The notes: a model not told the origin generated them from the sequence alone. A stretch of DNA of 64,000 nucleotides from Ornithinimicrobium cerasi (GCF_003702705.1 NZ_QZMN01000006.1:124001-188000); one strand, 5' to 3'; shown: positions 1 to 9,121, numbered from the stretch's first letter. Numbers and translations: made by a program.

Positions 1-776
1 GACAGGGTGGACATGTTGTTCGTGCCCTCCTGCTTGTAGCAGGGCCACTGGTTGTGCAGGTCGACGAAGTAGTCGACGGTGCCGAACTCCTCCTCCAGGT
101 CACGGTAGACGTCCCGGGACGTCTGCGCCTCCGGCGTGATGTACCAGCCGGTGTCGGCGCTGTTGCCCGGGAAGTCCTCCGGCTGGGGGACGTAGTCGAG
201 GTCGGGGTTGAAGTCGCGGTTGAGGTCGAAGCCCGGCACGGAGGCGCGGTAGTTCCACGCCGGCTGCACGCCGGCCAGCTGCGGGAAGTCAGCGACGACG
301 TCGGCCCAGCTCATCGCGTTCTGGCGGGTGTCGTTCTCCCCGCCGTCGACGTTGAGGCGGGGTATGGCGACGACCGTCACGTTCTCCCGCAGGTCCTGGG
401 CGGCCTTCGAGCTGCCACCCATCTCCTTGAGGATGTTGAGCATGGCCTCGGTGCCGTGGTTCTCGTTGCCGTGGATCTGGGTCTGGACGTAGATGACGGT
501 GTCGCCCTCGCCCACACGTGCGCTGTAGATGTCGCGGCCCTGGTTGCTCTGACCGACGACCTCGACGTCGACCAGACCGCCGCTGGTGCGCTCGATCTGC
601 TGCAGCTGGCTGGTGAGCTGGGCGTGGGTGACGAACGAGCTGCGGTTGCCGGCGGTCTCGATGCCGCAGTGGCTGTTCTCCGGGATGGCCTGCGCGGCGC
701 CGGGCACCAGCGCGACGGCCGCCATGGTCACCAGCGCGGCTCCGGTCAGCGAGGCCGTCAGGGTCTTTCGGGACAT
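1..776 (-). CDS. secreted zinc carboxypeptidase, M14 family (3' end outside window)
   Basis: Reading from an ATG at 776 on the minus strand gives a Sec signal peptide (MSRKTLTASLTGAALVTMAA, cut near AQA-IP) followed by an M14 metallocarboxypeptidase domain. The first two zinc ligands lie in the HGNE (HxxE) motif and the third His is in DLHNQ; a NRDFNP segment, typical of the family's substrate-binding loop, lies between. The enzyme should be exported and remove C-terminal residues from peptides, or cleave peptidoglycan stem peptides as some M14 members do. A strong GGAGGAG ribosome site precedes the ATG. The coding region runs off the left edge with 258 codons visible, so the catalytic Glu region and any C-terminal domains are not seen. 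It is divergent from the LVIVD protein. Family call is secure; substrate is unknown. Confidence 0.9.
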   Translation of the reverse strand, partial: MSRKTLTASLTGAALVTMAAVALVPGAAQAIPENSHCGIETAGNRSSFVTHAQLTSQLQQIERTSGGLVDVEVVGQSNQGRDIYSARVGEGDTVIYVQTQIHGNENHGTEAMLNILKEMGGSSKAAQDLRENVTVVAIPRLNVDGGENDTRQNAMSWADVVADFPQLAGVQPAWNYRASVPGFDLNRDFNPDLDYVPQPEDFPGNSADTGWYITPEAQTSRDVYRDLEEEFGTVDYFVDLHNQWPCYKQEGTNNMSTL

Positions 777-1043
777 GTGCTCTCCTCCGAGGGGTGGGGG
801 TCGGTCCCGCCCACCCTGGCCCAACGCAGTTCGTTAGCGCAAGCAACTTTACTGAACCTTGACCAGATCCGAACCTGGTGCTGACCCGGCCATCTGTTGC
901 GTACGCCTCAACTACCCCGGTACCGTTTGAGGGGCCGCGAACCAATGGCAGAGGGCCCCTGCAACGACGCAGGTGCGCGGCACCGACGATCCCATCACCC
1001 CGCTCGGGCCCTGGGCGGAGGATCGCCCGCGAAAGGTCCGACG

Positions 1044-2954
1044 ATGCACCTCAGATCCCCCTCCCGCCGTCGCAGAGCAGGAGTCCTGGCCGCGGTTGCA
1101 GCCCTCGTGCTCGGCGCCTCCATGGCTCCTACCCTCGCCACTGCCGTGGACGAGCTCCCCAGCACCGACGACCCCCGTTACGGCCTGGACAGCGGGCTGT
1201 TCGACGCCGAGGTCGCGTCGTCCGGCATCGACCAGGTCGGGCACGTCAGCATCTACGACACCCCGTTCGCCCCGCCGAACGCCCCCATGCCCGGCTTCAC
1301 CGGCATCTCGTGGGCCAACTCCGACATCTCCTTCACCGGCGACCACGTCATCCAGGGCAACTACCGAGGGTTCCAGATCTTCGACGTCTCCGACCCCGCC
1401 GAACCGACCCTTCGTACCACCATGCTCTGTCCCGGCGGACAGGGCGACACCAACGTCTACGGCAACCTGCTCTTCCAGTCGGTCGAGGACAACACCGCGC
1501 GCGTCGACTGCGGGTCCGAGGGGGCGGGACTGCCGAACGTCCCCAACCCCGACCGGTTCCGCGGCGTGCGGATCTGGGACATCTCGGACCTTGACAACCC
1601 GGTGCAGAAAGCCACGATCCAGACGTGCCGTGGCTCGCACACCAACCGCCTCGTCGAGGACCCCAACGACCCGGACCACGTCTACATCTACAACAGCGGC
1701 ACCGGCGCCCAGCGCCACATCGGCGAGAAGGTCAACACGCCTGACGGCTTCGTCGACGGCCGCTGCCAGCGGACGAGCATCGCCGACCCCGACCCCTCGC
1801 AGTGGATGATCGAGGTCATCAAGGTCCCGGTGGACAACCCGGCTGCTGCTTCCGTCGTCAAGGAGGCTCGCCTCTTCGCCGACCCGGACACCGGTGCCGT
1901 CGACGGCCTGCAGAACGGCCCCACGCAGCCCCAGCACCCGTGCGCGACGACGCCCAACCCGTTCGGCTCCGGCAACTCCTGCGCACCGGCCTCCGCCAAT
2001 TACGCACCTAGCCCGGTCACGAACACCTGTCACGACATCACGGCATACCCGGAGATCGGTCTGGCCGCCGGCGCCTGCCAGGGCAACGGCATCCTCATCG
2101 ACATCTCCGACCCCGCCGACCCCGTGCGGATCGACGCGGTCGCCGACCCGAACTTCGCCTACTGGCACTCGGCGAACTTCAACAACGACGGCACGACCGT
2201 GATGTTCACCGACGAGTGGGGCGGCGGCACCGGTGCTCGGTGCGCCCCGGCCCACCGCACCTCGTGGGGGGCGAACGCGCTCTTCAGCATCGACCGCAGC
2301 GGCCCGACGCCCAAGATGGTCTTCGAGAGCTACTACAAGCTCCCGGCGGCCCAGACGAACGCGGAGAACTGCGTCGCCCACCAGGCGAACATCCTCCCCG
2401 TCCCGGGTCGTGACGTCGTGATCCAGGCGTGGTACCAGGGCGGCATGTCGCTCTTCGACATGACCGACCCGGGCAACCCGTTCGAGATCGGCTACTGGGA
2501 CCGTGGGTCGATCACCACGCCGCTCCTCGCGCTCGGTGGCTTCTGGTCCAGCTACTGGTACAACGGCAACGTCTTCGGCTCCGAGATCGCCCGCGGTCTC
2601 GACGTCATGGAGGTCACCCCCACTGACCAGCTGACGGTCAACGAGCTCGCCGCCGCCAAGACGGTTCAGCTCGAGGAGCACAACGCGATGGCGATGCGCT
2701 CCTACACCTGGCCGCCCAGCTTCCCGCTGGTCCGGGCGTATGCCGACCAGCTCGAGCGGGTCGACGGTGGCGTGGCTGCCAACAAGCTGGCCAACGTCAG
2801 GAAGGCGGTCGACAAGGCGGAGGCGGTCGCGGAGACCAACCCGAAGAACGCCCTCGCCCAGCTGAGGGCGGCGAGCAACCAGCTCGACACCAAGAACCCC
2901 GCCCACGCCGACCTCTACGAGGCGATCCAGGCCCTCATGGAGGACCTGGGCTGA
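1044..2954 (+). CDS. secreted LVIVD-repeat (beta-propeller-like) protein
   Basis: The protein of 636 residues begins with an Arg-rich n-region and hydrophobic signal peptide (MHLRSPSRRRRAG...), which is why ATG 1044 is preferred over the upstream in-frame start at 897; GAAAGG lies just upstream. The body has at least four LVIVD-type strands, seen as QIFDVSDPAEP, WDISDLDNPV, LIDISDPADPV and LFDMTDPGNPF, the signature of a secreted propeller-like fold. The last 60 residues are charged and helical (ANKLANVRKAVDKAE...), resembling a FIMAH-type C-terminal module. Family members are extracellular proteins of unclear function. It stands alone, with a hairpin directly downstream. Residues 75-110 (STRFGSG-free region) show no catalytic motif that I recognise. 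Confidence 0.85.
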   Translation: MHLRSPSRRRRAGVLAAVAALVLGASMAPTLATAVDELPSTDDPRYGLDSGLFDAEVASSGIDQVGHVSIYDTPFAPPNAPMPGFTGISWANSDISFTGDHVIQGNYRGFQIFDVSDPAEPTLRTTMLCPGGQGDTNVYGNLLFQSVEDNTARVDCGSEGAGLPNVPNPDRFRGVRIWDISDLDNPVQKATIQTCRGSHTNRLVEDPNDPDHVYIYNSGTGAQRHIGEKVNTPDGFVDGRCQRTSIADPDPSQWMIEVIKVPVDNPAAASVVKEARLFADPDTGAVDGLQNGPTQPQHPCATTPNPFGSGNSCAPASANYAPSPVTNTCHDITAYPEIGLAAGACQGNGILIDISDPADPVRIDAVADPNFAYWHSANFNNDGTTVMFTDEWGGGTGARCAPAHRTSWGANALFSIDRSGPTPKMVFESYYKLPAAQTNAENCVAHQANILPVPGRDVVIQAWYQGGMSLFDMTDPGNPFEIGYWDRGSITTPLLALGGFWSSYWYNGNVFGSEIARGLDVMEVTPTDQLTVNELAAAKTVQLEEHNAMAMRSYTWPPSFPLVRAYADQLERVDGGVAANKLANVRKAVDKAEAVAETNPKNALAQLRAASNQLDTKNPAHADLYEAIQALMEDLG

Positions 2955-2977
2955 GTATGGCGTGAGCCTCACCCGAG

Positions 2978-3010
2978 CGGGGCGCCCGGTCCGAGCGACC
3001 GGGCGCCCCG
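2978..3010. terminator. bidirectional hairpin between convergent genes
   Basis: A perfect 14-bp inverted repeat (2978-2991 and 2997-3010, arm CGGGGCGCCCGGTC) with a 5-nt loop lies between the LVIVD gene and the convergent DUF305 gene. There is no clear T run, as is usual for actinobacterial terminators. Confidence 0.75.
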
Positions 3011-3034
3011 TCCGTGTGTGCGGGGTGGCTCCGG

Positions 3035-3736
3035 TCAGCCGTCGGTGGCCGGGGGCGTCGCGCCCAGGTCGGCCAGCATCCCGACCATGCGGTCCATCTC
3101 GATCCGCTGGTCGTTGTCGATCTCCTTGGCCAGCTCGAAGATGAACGGGTCCTGGGCGCCGCCGGCGTCGCTGAGCTCGTCCACCATGGCGATGGCGCCC
3201 TCGTGGTGGCGGTACATGGACTGCAGGAAGAGGAGGTCGAAGTCGGCGCCGCTCGTCCCGGCCAGCTCGGCCATCTGCTCACCGGTGAGCATGCCGCTCA
3301 TCTGCTCCGGGTGCTCGTGGGCCTGGATGCCACCGAGCTCGAAGACCGGCTCGCCCCGCCCGCGCAGCCAATCCTGCATGACCCCGATCTCCTCGGCCTG
3401 GGACAGCTCGATCCGCTCGGCGAAGAGTGTGATGTCCTCCCGCGTCGCCCGGTCGGGGACCAGCTCGGTCATCTCCAGTGCCTGCGCGTGGTGCAGGAGC
3501 ATGCCGCGGACGAACGCGAGGTCGGCCCCGGTGACGACGTCCGGCATCTCGGGAATTTCCGTGACAACGGTGTTGTCCTCCCCTGGGGCTGCGCCCTGGA
3601 CGATGCGGGAGGTGGACGCCGCCTGACCGGTAGGAAGTGCCTTACCGGAAGTGCCGGAGCAACCCATGAGCAACACAGCGCTCAGCGCCATTCCTAGAAC
3701 CGTCGGGTGCGTAGCCGTCACGCGGGGCAGGTGCAC
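3035..3736 (-). CDS. DUF305 family lipoprotein
   Basis: The 233-residue product has the duplicated DUF305 signature: RGMLLHHAQALEMTELV in the first half and LQSMYRHHEGAIAMV in the second, each with the paired His and Met residues characteristic of this ferritin-like/metal-associated family. The N-terminus carries a lipobox (AVLLMGCSG), so the mature protein is probably membrane-anchored on the outside. Family members are often found with copper or metal homeostasis genes, but no such neighbour is present. The start is uncertain: GTG 3736 and GTG 3721 are both possible and neither has a convincing ribosome site, and the region upstream is a gene remnant that may have disturbed the original promoter. 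Confidence 0.8.
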   Translation of the reverse strand: MHLPRVTATHPTVLGMALSAVLLMGCSGTSGKALPTGQAASTSRIVQGAAPGEDNTVVTEIPEMPDVVTGADLAFVRGMLLHHAQALEMTELVPDRATREDITLFAERIELSQAEEIGVMQDWLRGRGEPVFELGGIQAHEHPEQMSGMLTGEQMAELAGTSGADFDLLFLQSMYRHHEGAIAMVDELSDAGGAQDPFIFELAKEIDNDQRIEMDRMVGMLADLGATPPATDG

Positions 3737-3737
3737 C

Positions 3738-4002
3738 TACGAAGGTTAAGGGATGAGGGCAGGGAGACGGTGCAGGCGCCCACGTTCCCGGCAGTGATGT
3801 TCAGCGTGCCTCCGACGGTGTCCTGCCCACAGTCTCCCGCGTTTCGGTTGACCACAACGAGCGTCTGTCCGGGCGACGAAGGAGCACTGTTGACCGTGAT
3901 AACGCCATTCACGTGGGTGCCGGCACCGTTAGCGACCGAGAAAGTTCCGGTGCCGCTCAGGCTCAGGTTGAACGTGATGGGGGGGTCTGGCCAACCGAAC
4001 CG
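3738..4002 (-). pseudogene. remnant of an unrecognised secreted/surface protein
   Basis: On the minus strand an open stretch starts right after a TAA at 4003-4005 and reads ...ITFNLSLSGTGTF, then ITVNSAPSSPGQTLVVVN and LNITAGNVGACTVSLPSS. The alternating hydrophobic/polar pattern and paired Cys residues look like an immunoglobulin-like or beta-sandwich extracellular domain. There is no start codon with a ribosome site at its beginning, and it runs into the proposed start of the DUF305 gene. I read it as the decayed end of a larger surface protein. I do not recognise the family. Confidence 0.45.
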
Positions 4003-4024
4003 TTAGGTGACCTGCGGCACACTG

Positions 4025-5468
4025 TCAGGGACGGGCTGCGCGGGCGGGCTTCCGCCGGATCGACCGCCGTGTGCCGCTGGACTGCTTACGGGACCCGCGC
4101 GTCTCCCCAGACGTGACGGGGGTCTCACGGCCGTAGTACTGGTAGTTGTAGGACCCGCCGCGCTCGGCCGGCGTCTTGGTGAGCACGAAACCACTGACCT
4201 CTGCATCCGCCGTCTCGAGGGTGCGCAGAGCCTCCTGCAAATGCCGCCGCCGCGTCGAGGCCGCTGACACGACCATGAGCAGCCCACCGGTCAGGCGGCT
4301 CATGACGAGCGCATCCGTCACCGGAAGGATCGGCGGGGAGTCCACGAGCACGAAGTCGAAGTCGCGCAGGAACTGCTTAAACAGCCGCTCCATCGCCCGC
4401 GACCCCAAGAGTTCGCTGGGGTTGGGAGGGATCTCCCCACCGGCGAGCACGTACATCTCCGTGTCGCGCCACCGCTGGATCACGTCCTCGGCCCGCGCGT
4501 CGCTAGCGAGCACGCTCGTCAGCCCGACCGCCCCTTCCAGACCCAGCTCGGACGCCACGCTCGGGTGGCGCAGGTCCGCGTCGAGGACCAGCACGCGCCT
4601 GCCCGACTCGGCCATCGCCATACCGAGGTTGACGACCGTGGTCGTCTTGCCCTCCGCGGAGAGCGAAGAGGTCACGACGAAGGAGTGCCCCGCGTCAGAG
4701 GCGACGTCGACGAAGACCAGGTTGGTGCGCAGCTTGCGGATCGCCTCGGCCTGCGGCCCGAAAGGGTCGGTCTCGACGTAGTGCGAGGCGGCGGCCGGAC
4801 CCGTCGGGAGCACCGGGATCGCGCTGAGCACCGGCCGGTCGGACACAGACTCGATGTCGGCGGTCGACCGCAGGCGGGTGTCGAGCGCCTGCATCCCGAG
4901 CGCGTAGGCCAGCCCGAGCATCAGCCCTGCGAGGGTGGCGATCGCCAGGTTGCGGGTGGGGTTGGGGCTAACGGGCTGCGACGACCGCGTGGGCTGGTCG
5001 ACCACCTGCGCCGCCACGCTGGCACCGCTCTGCGCCAGGGTCGGTGCATAGCTGCGGGCGGTGGTCGCCACCTGCCGCGGCAGCGCCTCGGCGACAGCCG
5101 CGGCGTGGTCCGGCGAGTCGCTGCGCACGACGAAGTCGAAGAGTGGCCGTGTCGTCGCCCCCTGGCAGGGCCTCGACGGCGAGCGGCAACGAGGGGTCCA
5201 GACCGAGGGTCTCGCGGACCGGGTCGAGCATGAGCGGTGAGCGCGCGATGCGCGCCAGCGTGGCCTTCTCGCCGGCGGGCATCTGGTAGAGGTTGCCGGT
5301 GCTCTGGCCGTCCTCGTCGGTGGCCGCGAAGTAGACGGTCGTTCGGGACTCGAACACCTGGGGGGTGCGCATCGTCGCGAGGGCGGAGGCCGCGACGACG
5401 AGCAGCAGGATGGCCAGCACGCCGCGCCAGCGGCGGGCGATGGCCATGAAAAGGTCGCGCACGGTCAC
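4025..5468 (-). pseudogene. Wzz/BY-kinase (polysaccharide copolymerase-tyrosine kinase), broken by one frameshift
   Basis: Two reading frames together encode a full-length (about 480 residue) Wzz-domain plus CpsD/Wzc-type bacterial tyrosine kinase. The first frame, from GTG 5468, gives the N-terminal Wzz part with one membrane helix (GVLAILLLVVAASALATM); the second, ending at 4025, gives the second helix, Walker A (SLSAEGKTTT), A' (VLVLDADLRHPS), Walker B (FVLVDSPPILPVTDA) and a C-terminal Tyr cluster (YNYQYY). The frames meet at a run of five C on the plus strand (5158-5162). With four bases the reading becomes ...ALPGATTRPLFDFVV..., which aligns with the intact paralogue at 25778. Such proteins set chain length and regulate export of surface polysaccharide by cycling Tyr phosphorylation. 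It could be a true pseudogene, a phase-variable tract or a sequencing error. Confidence 0.85.
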
Positions 5469-5568
5469 GCTGGAGGACCCCCGGGGTGGGCAGATGGGAC
5501 GTTCGATCGTAACGCCCCCCGGGATGTTGGGCCGCCCGGCGAGCACGTGGGAGCGGCAGGATGGCGGG

Positions 5569-6498
5569 GTGAGCGCGCCCTTCGACCACGTCCTCCTCAC
5601 CCGCTTCAGCGCGGTCCTGCATCCGGACGCGCCGCCCCCGGACGAGGACTGGCTCTACTACCGCCTCGGCTTCTTCGTCGACGCCTGCCTGCCCTCGGTG
5701 CTCTCCCAACGAAGCGCACAGCCTTTCGAGTGGCTGGTCCTCCTCGACGACCGGTGCTCGCACGACTTCCGCGCCGACGTCGAGGAGCTGGCCGCCGGCG
5801 CGTTCACCCCGCTCTGGGGCCACGCGCCCTTCCGGCGGAACTCGTTCGCCGAGCCGGTCGCGCGGAGGTGCGTGGCGCCATACCTGATCAGCACCCGCAT
5901 CGACAGTGACGACGCCATGGCCGTGGATTTCATGGGCGCGGTCCAGGCGCAGTACGCGGAGCAGGAGCGGATGTTCGTCAACTTCCCGCGAGGTGTCCAG
6001 ATCGACCGCAGCGGAGCGGTCTACCGCGCGGACGTTCTCTCCAGCCCTTTCCTGTCGCTCATCGAGCGGCGGCGGGAAGGTGAGGCCCCGCTCACCGTCT
6101 ATGCGGCGAAGCACGCCCGGGCGCGCGGGGTCGCGCCGCTGCGGGAGGTCCGTGCCCCGGCGATGTGGGCGCAGGTGCTGCACGGCACCAACCTGTCCAA
6201 CATCACCAACGGGGTGCGGGTGCACCCGCGCGTGGTCGGGGAGCGCTTCCGGATCGACCTCGGGTATGACGCGGGCGTCACCGGAGTCCGTCTGCGCCGC
6301 GCCCGGGTTAAGCACCTCGGTCGCCTCGCGAGGCTCTGGGCGGCGCACCCGGGCGAGCTCACCAAGGCCGCGGAGGCGGCCGCCTGGACGCTGCGCGGCA
6401 CGCACGAACGGCCGCAGCAGGCGGGTGCACCGACGCTCACGGACAGGGTGCAGGAGTGGGAGCGCGGGATGCTTACGCGGTTCCGCCGACGTCCATAG
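5569..6498 (+). CDS. putative rhamnosyltransferase-like glycosyltransferase
   Basis: The product (309 residues from GTG 5569, AGGA upstream) matches the pattern of the 'putative rhamnosyl transferase' family: an N-terminal HVLLTRFSAVL, then LPSVLSQRSAQPFEWLVLLDD, and a DxD-like TRIDSDDAM metal/nucleotide-sugar motif around residues 110-120. No membrane helix is seen, so it should act at the cytoplasmic face in assembling glycan repeats. The larger open frame upstream of 5569 lies over the Wzz/BY-kinase start on the opposite strand and is not coding. It is divergent from that gene by about 100 bp. The sugar specificity is not readable from sequence. Confidence 0.75.
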   Translation: MSAPFDHVLLTRFSAVLHPDAPPPDEDWLYYRLGFFVDACLPSVLSQRSAQPFEWLVLLDDRCSHDFRADVEELAAGAFTPLWGHAPFRRNSFAEPVARRCVAPYLISTRIDSDDAMAVDFMGAVQAQYAEQERMFVNFPRGVQIDRSGAVYRADVLSSPFLSLIERRREGEAPLTVYAAKHARARGVAPLREVRAPAMWAQVLHGTNLSNITNGVRVHPRVVGERFRIDLGYDAGVTGVRLRRARVKHLGRLARLWAAHPGELTKAAEAAAWTLRGTHERPQQAGAPTLTDRVQEWERGMLTRFRRRP

Positions 6499-6762
6499 GA
6501 GGCGGCGACGCCCCGTGTAGGCCGCGACGGCGAACCATCGACCGGTCGAGCACCTGCAGAGCTACCTGCTGGCCTTCCGTGGTGCCGTGCTATCGCGCGC
6601 CCGCCGCTGCGGGAATTCCTGGGGAGCGTGAGGCCGGTGGGGTCGAAGCGAGACGTCGTGTTCACCTACGAGGTTGGGCTCACCCGGGCGGTGGACGCGG
6701 CCGGTCTCCGACGCGACGCGGGGTGGACGCCCCGGCGGGTCGGGCAGGGCCCGCCGGGGGGC

Positions 6763-7881
6763 TCAGCCGCCCCGCTGGAGCTCGGTCACGATCTCCCGGA
6801 TCCGACGGCGGAAAGCCGCCTCACCGAACCGTGCGACGTGCTGGGAGAGCACGTCCGAGGGCCAGTCACGGTGCGTGGCCTCGTCGACCGCGCCGCTGAT
6901 GAGCGAAGGCGTGCTCTGCTCGAAGAACACGCCGTTCACCCCCTCCACGACGGTGTCGAGATAGCCACCGGCGCGCAGCGCGACGACCGGGAGCCCCCAC
7001 GCGTTGGCCTCGAGCGGTGTGAGCCCGAAGTCCTCGCGGCTGGGCGCGACGAGCCCGCTGGCATGCGCGTAGGCCCATCGCAGCTGGGCGTCCGTGAGGT
7101 CGGAGACGAGCCGCACGTTGGGCGGCAGCGCCCGCTGCAGCGACTCCTTCTCCGGACCTGCGCCCACCACGACCAGGTGTTCGGGACGCCCGCGGAACGC
7201 CTCGATCGCCTCGCGCACGTTCTTGTAGGGCAGCAGCCGCGACACGACGAGCCAGTAGGGGCGACCCGCCAGGTCACCCAGCTCCGCATGGGCCACCTGC
7301 TCGCCTTCGGTCTGCAGCCCTGGCGGCGGCGGCAGCACCTCCGCCTCGATCCCGTATGCCGCTCTCACGCGGTCGCGGACCACGCTTGAGTTCGCGAGGT
7401 AGCGGCTGGCGCGGGCCGCGGCACGCCGGTCCCATCGGGTCAGCAGCGGCGCCAGCCCCCTCACACCCGCCTCGACAACACGGTTGGGGTTCATCCCGAG
7501 GTACTCCTGCCGCTGGTAGAGCCAACGGGCCGGGTTGTGGCAGTAGACCAACATCTGTCCGTCGGTGCGGAAGCCATGCGCCCACCCGCTGCTCGAGGCG
7601 ATCACGACGTCCGCGCCGACGGTAGTCCTGCTGACCACCGGGGCGAGGAGCGGAAGGGCGCGCCGGTGGTCCGCGCGCAGGAGGCCGATCCGGTTGAGCG
7701 GTCCCGTCACCACGGTGCGGTCGCGGAACTCGGGATAGGTGCCATTCGGGTCGTAGAGGGTCGTGTAGATGGGTGCGTCCGGGAATTCCCGACCAAGCGC
7801 CAGCACGACCCGCTCAGCACCGCCCCGCTGTGTCAGGTAGTCGTGCGCGATCGCAACCGGCAGGCGCCGCCCTTGTCCCAT
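6763..7881 (-). CDS. GT4-family glycosyltransferase (WbaZ/mannosyltransferase-like)
   Basis: This 372-residue GT-B fold enzyme begins PVAIAHDYLTQRGGAERVV, a typical donor-side N-terminus with the conserved GGAE turn. It contains VYCHNPARWLY and a C-terminal GT4 E-x7-E region (SREDFGLTPLEANAWGLPVV) that binds the nucleotide sugar. It lacks membrane helices. TTG 7890, GTG 7884 and ATG 7881 are all in frame; ATG 7881 is chosen with GGGAG 9 nt upstream. The closest recognisable family is the mannosyltransferases of O-antigen clusters, but specificity is inferred. The 264 bp between this gene and 6498 hold nothing I recognise. Confidence 0.85.
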   Translation of the reverse strand: MGQGRRLPVAIAHDYLTQRGGAERVVLALGREFPDAPIYTTLYDPNGTYPEFRDRTVVTGPLNRIGLLRADHRRALPLLAPVVSRTTVGADVVIASSSGWAHGFRTDGQMLVYCHNPARWLYQRQEYLGMNPNRVVEAGVRGLAPLLTRWDRRAAARASRYLANSSVVRDRVRAAYGIEAEVLPPPPGLQTEGEQVAHAELGDLAGRPYWLVVSRLLPYKNVREAIEAFRGRPEHLVVVGAGPEKESLQRALPPNVRLVSDLTDAQLRWAYAHASGLVAPSREDFGLTPLEANAWGLPVVALRAGGYLDTVVEGVNGVFFEQSTPSLISGAVDEATHRDWPSDVLSQHVARFGEAAFRRRIREIVTELQRGG

Positions 7882-8197
7882 CACCGCCAACTCCCTGCTC
7901 GACGCCCCTGCTCAAACCGTAACCCACAGAGAACGGGCTTTTGTCCTCGGGGCATGAGCGAGGCGGCCCGTCCGGCGGCCGTGCGCTCCTTATCGGACCA
8001 TCGACGTGCTCGTAGGAGCTCCATGGAGTCGTGGGGTCAGGGAGAGGTGTGGCTCTTGCATCTGAGGTAGAGGGTCAGCCGCGAGATGTTCGGTGTGTAC
8101 CGCCTGCGACGGCCAGGTACTCCCCCGAAAGGATCTAAGTAGTGACCCTTGCCCCGTCTGCCGTGTCCGAATTCCGCGTCGGCGACGGTCGGCGGCG

Positions 8198-8693
8198 CTG
8201 CTGGTCGCCTTCAGCGTGCTGCTCGGGCGACTGCTCGAGGACACCGGGGGCGCCCAGGTGCTGGCAGACAGGCTGATCAGCCGCGCCGGTGAGAAACGGG
8301 CGCCGCTGGCGCTCGGCTTCTCCGCCCTCAACTTCGGCTTCCCGATCTTTCTTCGACGCAGGCCTGGTCGTCTTCCTGGCGATCATCCTCACGGCGGCGC
8401 CACGCTTCGGCGGGTCCATGCTCACGTACGGCCGTCCGGACGAAGGCACCGGCCTGCGGGATCGTGCTCCTGCTGCTGCTCCCCTTCCTCCTCATCGGGC
8501 TCAACACCGTGGTCGGCACCCTCAAGACCGACGGCCGGATCAGCGACGACGCCGTGTGGGCCATCGGCCTGCAACTGATCGGGCAGACCCCCGACGCGCT
8601 GCTCATCACCGTCATCGCCGCGGTGTTCGTGCTCTCCCCCGGCCGCTTCGGCATCCCCGCCGCGACCAATACTCATGGACGAGGTGATCCTCT
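8198..8693 (+). pseudogene. gntP: gluconate permease (GntP family), decayed
   Basis: Three pieces of a GntP-family gluconate:H+ symporter are left in order but in different frames. Piece one (8198-8350) reads LLGRLLEDTGGAQVLADRL and ALNFGFPIF. An extra T near 8349 shifts into piece two (8350-8430), FFDAGLVVFLAIILTAAPRF. After a missing central section, piece three (8455-8690) gives LPFLLIGLNTVVGTL and LQLIGQTPDALLITVIAAVF. The N-terminal 60 or so residues and about 100 central residues are absent. The gluconokinase remnant follows at once, so this was once a gluconate-use operon. The 200 bp before it (about 7890-8090) show no gene I can support. Confidence 0.8.
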
Positions 8694-8694
8694 A

Positions 8695-8925
8695 GTGGGC
8701 GCGCCGCAGCACGTCGTCGTCATGGGCGTCTCCGGCACCGGCAAGACCATCATCGGCAAGGAGCTGGCGGGCGCGGTCTTCGTCGAGGGCGACCAGTTCC
8801 ACCCCCAGGCAAACATCGAGAAGATGTCTTCCGGCATCCCCCTCGACGACGACGACCGACGCCCGTGGCTGCAAGCGCTCGCGGCGCGGATCCGCGAGCT
8901 GGACGAGCAGGGACGGGCCTCGGTG
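8695..8925 (+). pseudogene. gntK: gluconokinase, truncated after about 76 residues
   Basis: From GTG 8695 the sequence reads HVVVMGVSGTGKTIIGKELA, the P-loop of gluconokinase, followed by the family's EGDQFHPQANIEKMSSGIPL substrate segment and DDDRRPWL. Full-length gluconokinases are about 160-175 residues, but here homology stops near RASVTG at about 8920, where the sequence switches to a truncated heliorhodopsin read from the other strand. The lid and C-terminal half are missing, so no activity is expected. The frame runs on fused to the permease tail upstream and to a few unrelated codons downstream, with a stop at 8953. Confidence 0.85.
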
Positions 8926-9092
8926 ACCGGCGTGCCGGGCGGGCCGGACAGGTAGGTCGCGGTGACCGGCAAGGTGAAGTCGGTCGCCAGGACGACGACG
9001 GCCACCGCCTGGGCGGCGTGCACCGCTGCGGCGATCCAGTTGAGGGTGCGCAGTCTCGTGTATCGCGACTCGTCGGTCTGGGTGTTGCTCAC
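8921..9092 (-). pseudogene. N-terminal fragment of a heliorhodopsin
   Basis: From GTG 9092 (GGAG upstream) the minus strand reads ESRYTRLRTLNWIAAAVHAA then AVVVLATDFTLPVTATYL, and stops matching after SGPPGTPVTEA. This aligns closely with residues 17-67 of the intact heliorhodopsin at 59780 (ESRYAGLRRYN..., VLATDFTLPMTASYL). Only helix A and the following extracellular loop remain; the retinal lysine and six helices are gone. The break coincides with the break in gluconokinase, so one rearrangement (deletion or inversion) probably truncated both genes. Confidence 0.8.
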
Positions 9093-9121
9093 GGGCTCTC
9101 CATCTCGTTCGACCCGGCGGG

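Noticed and set aside
912-2972. Long minus-strand open frame of about 686 codons opposite the LVIVD gene
   Set aside because: Composition is Val/Gly/Arg/Asp-rich antisense of a high-GC gene, no domain, no ribosome site; the plus strand has a signal peptide and LVIVD repeats.
5365-5568. Extension of the rhamnosyltransferase-like gene upstream of 5569
   Set aside because: Covers the start of the opposite-strand kinase and has no similarity to the family's N-terminus.
7890-8040. Minus-strand frame reading MELLRARRWSDKERT, suspected transposase tail
   Set aside because: No terminal repeats, no catalytic DDE residues and only about 48 codons; cannot be supported as an insertion sequence.
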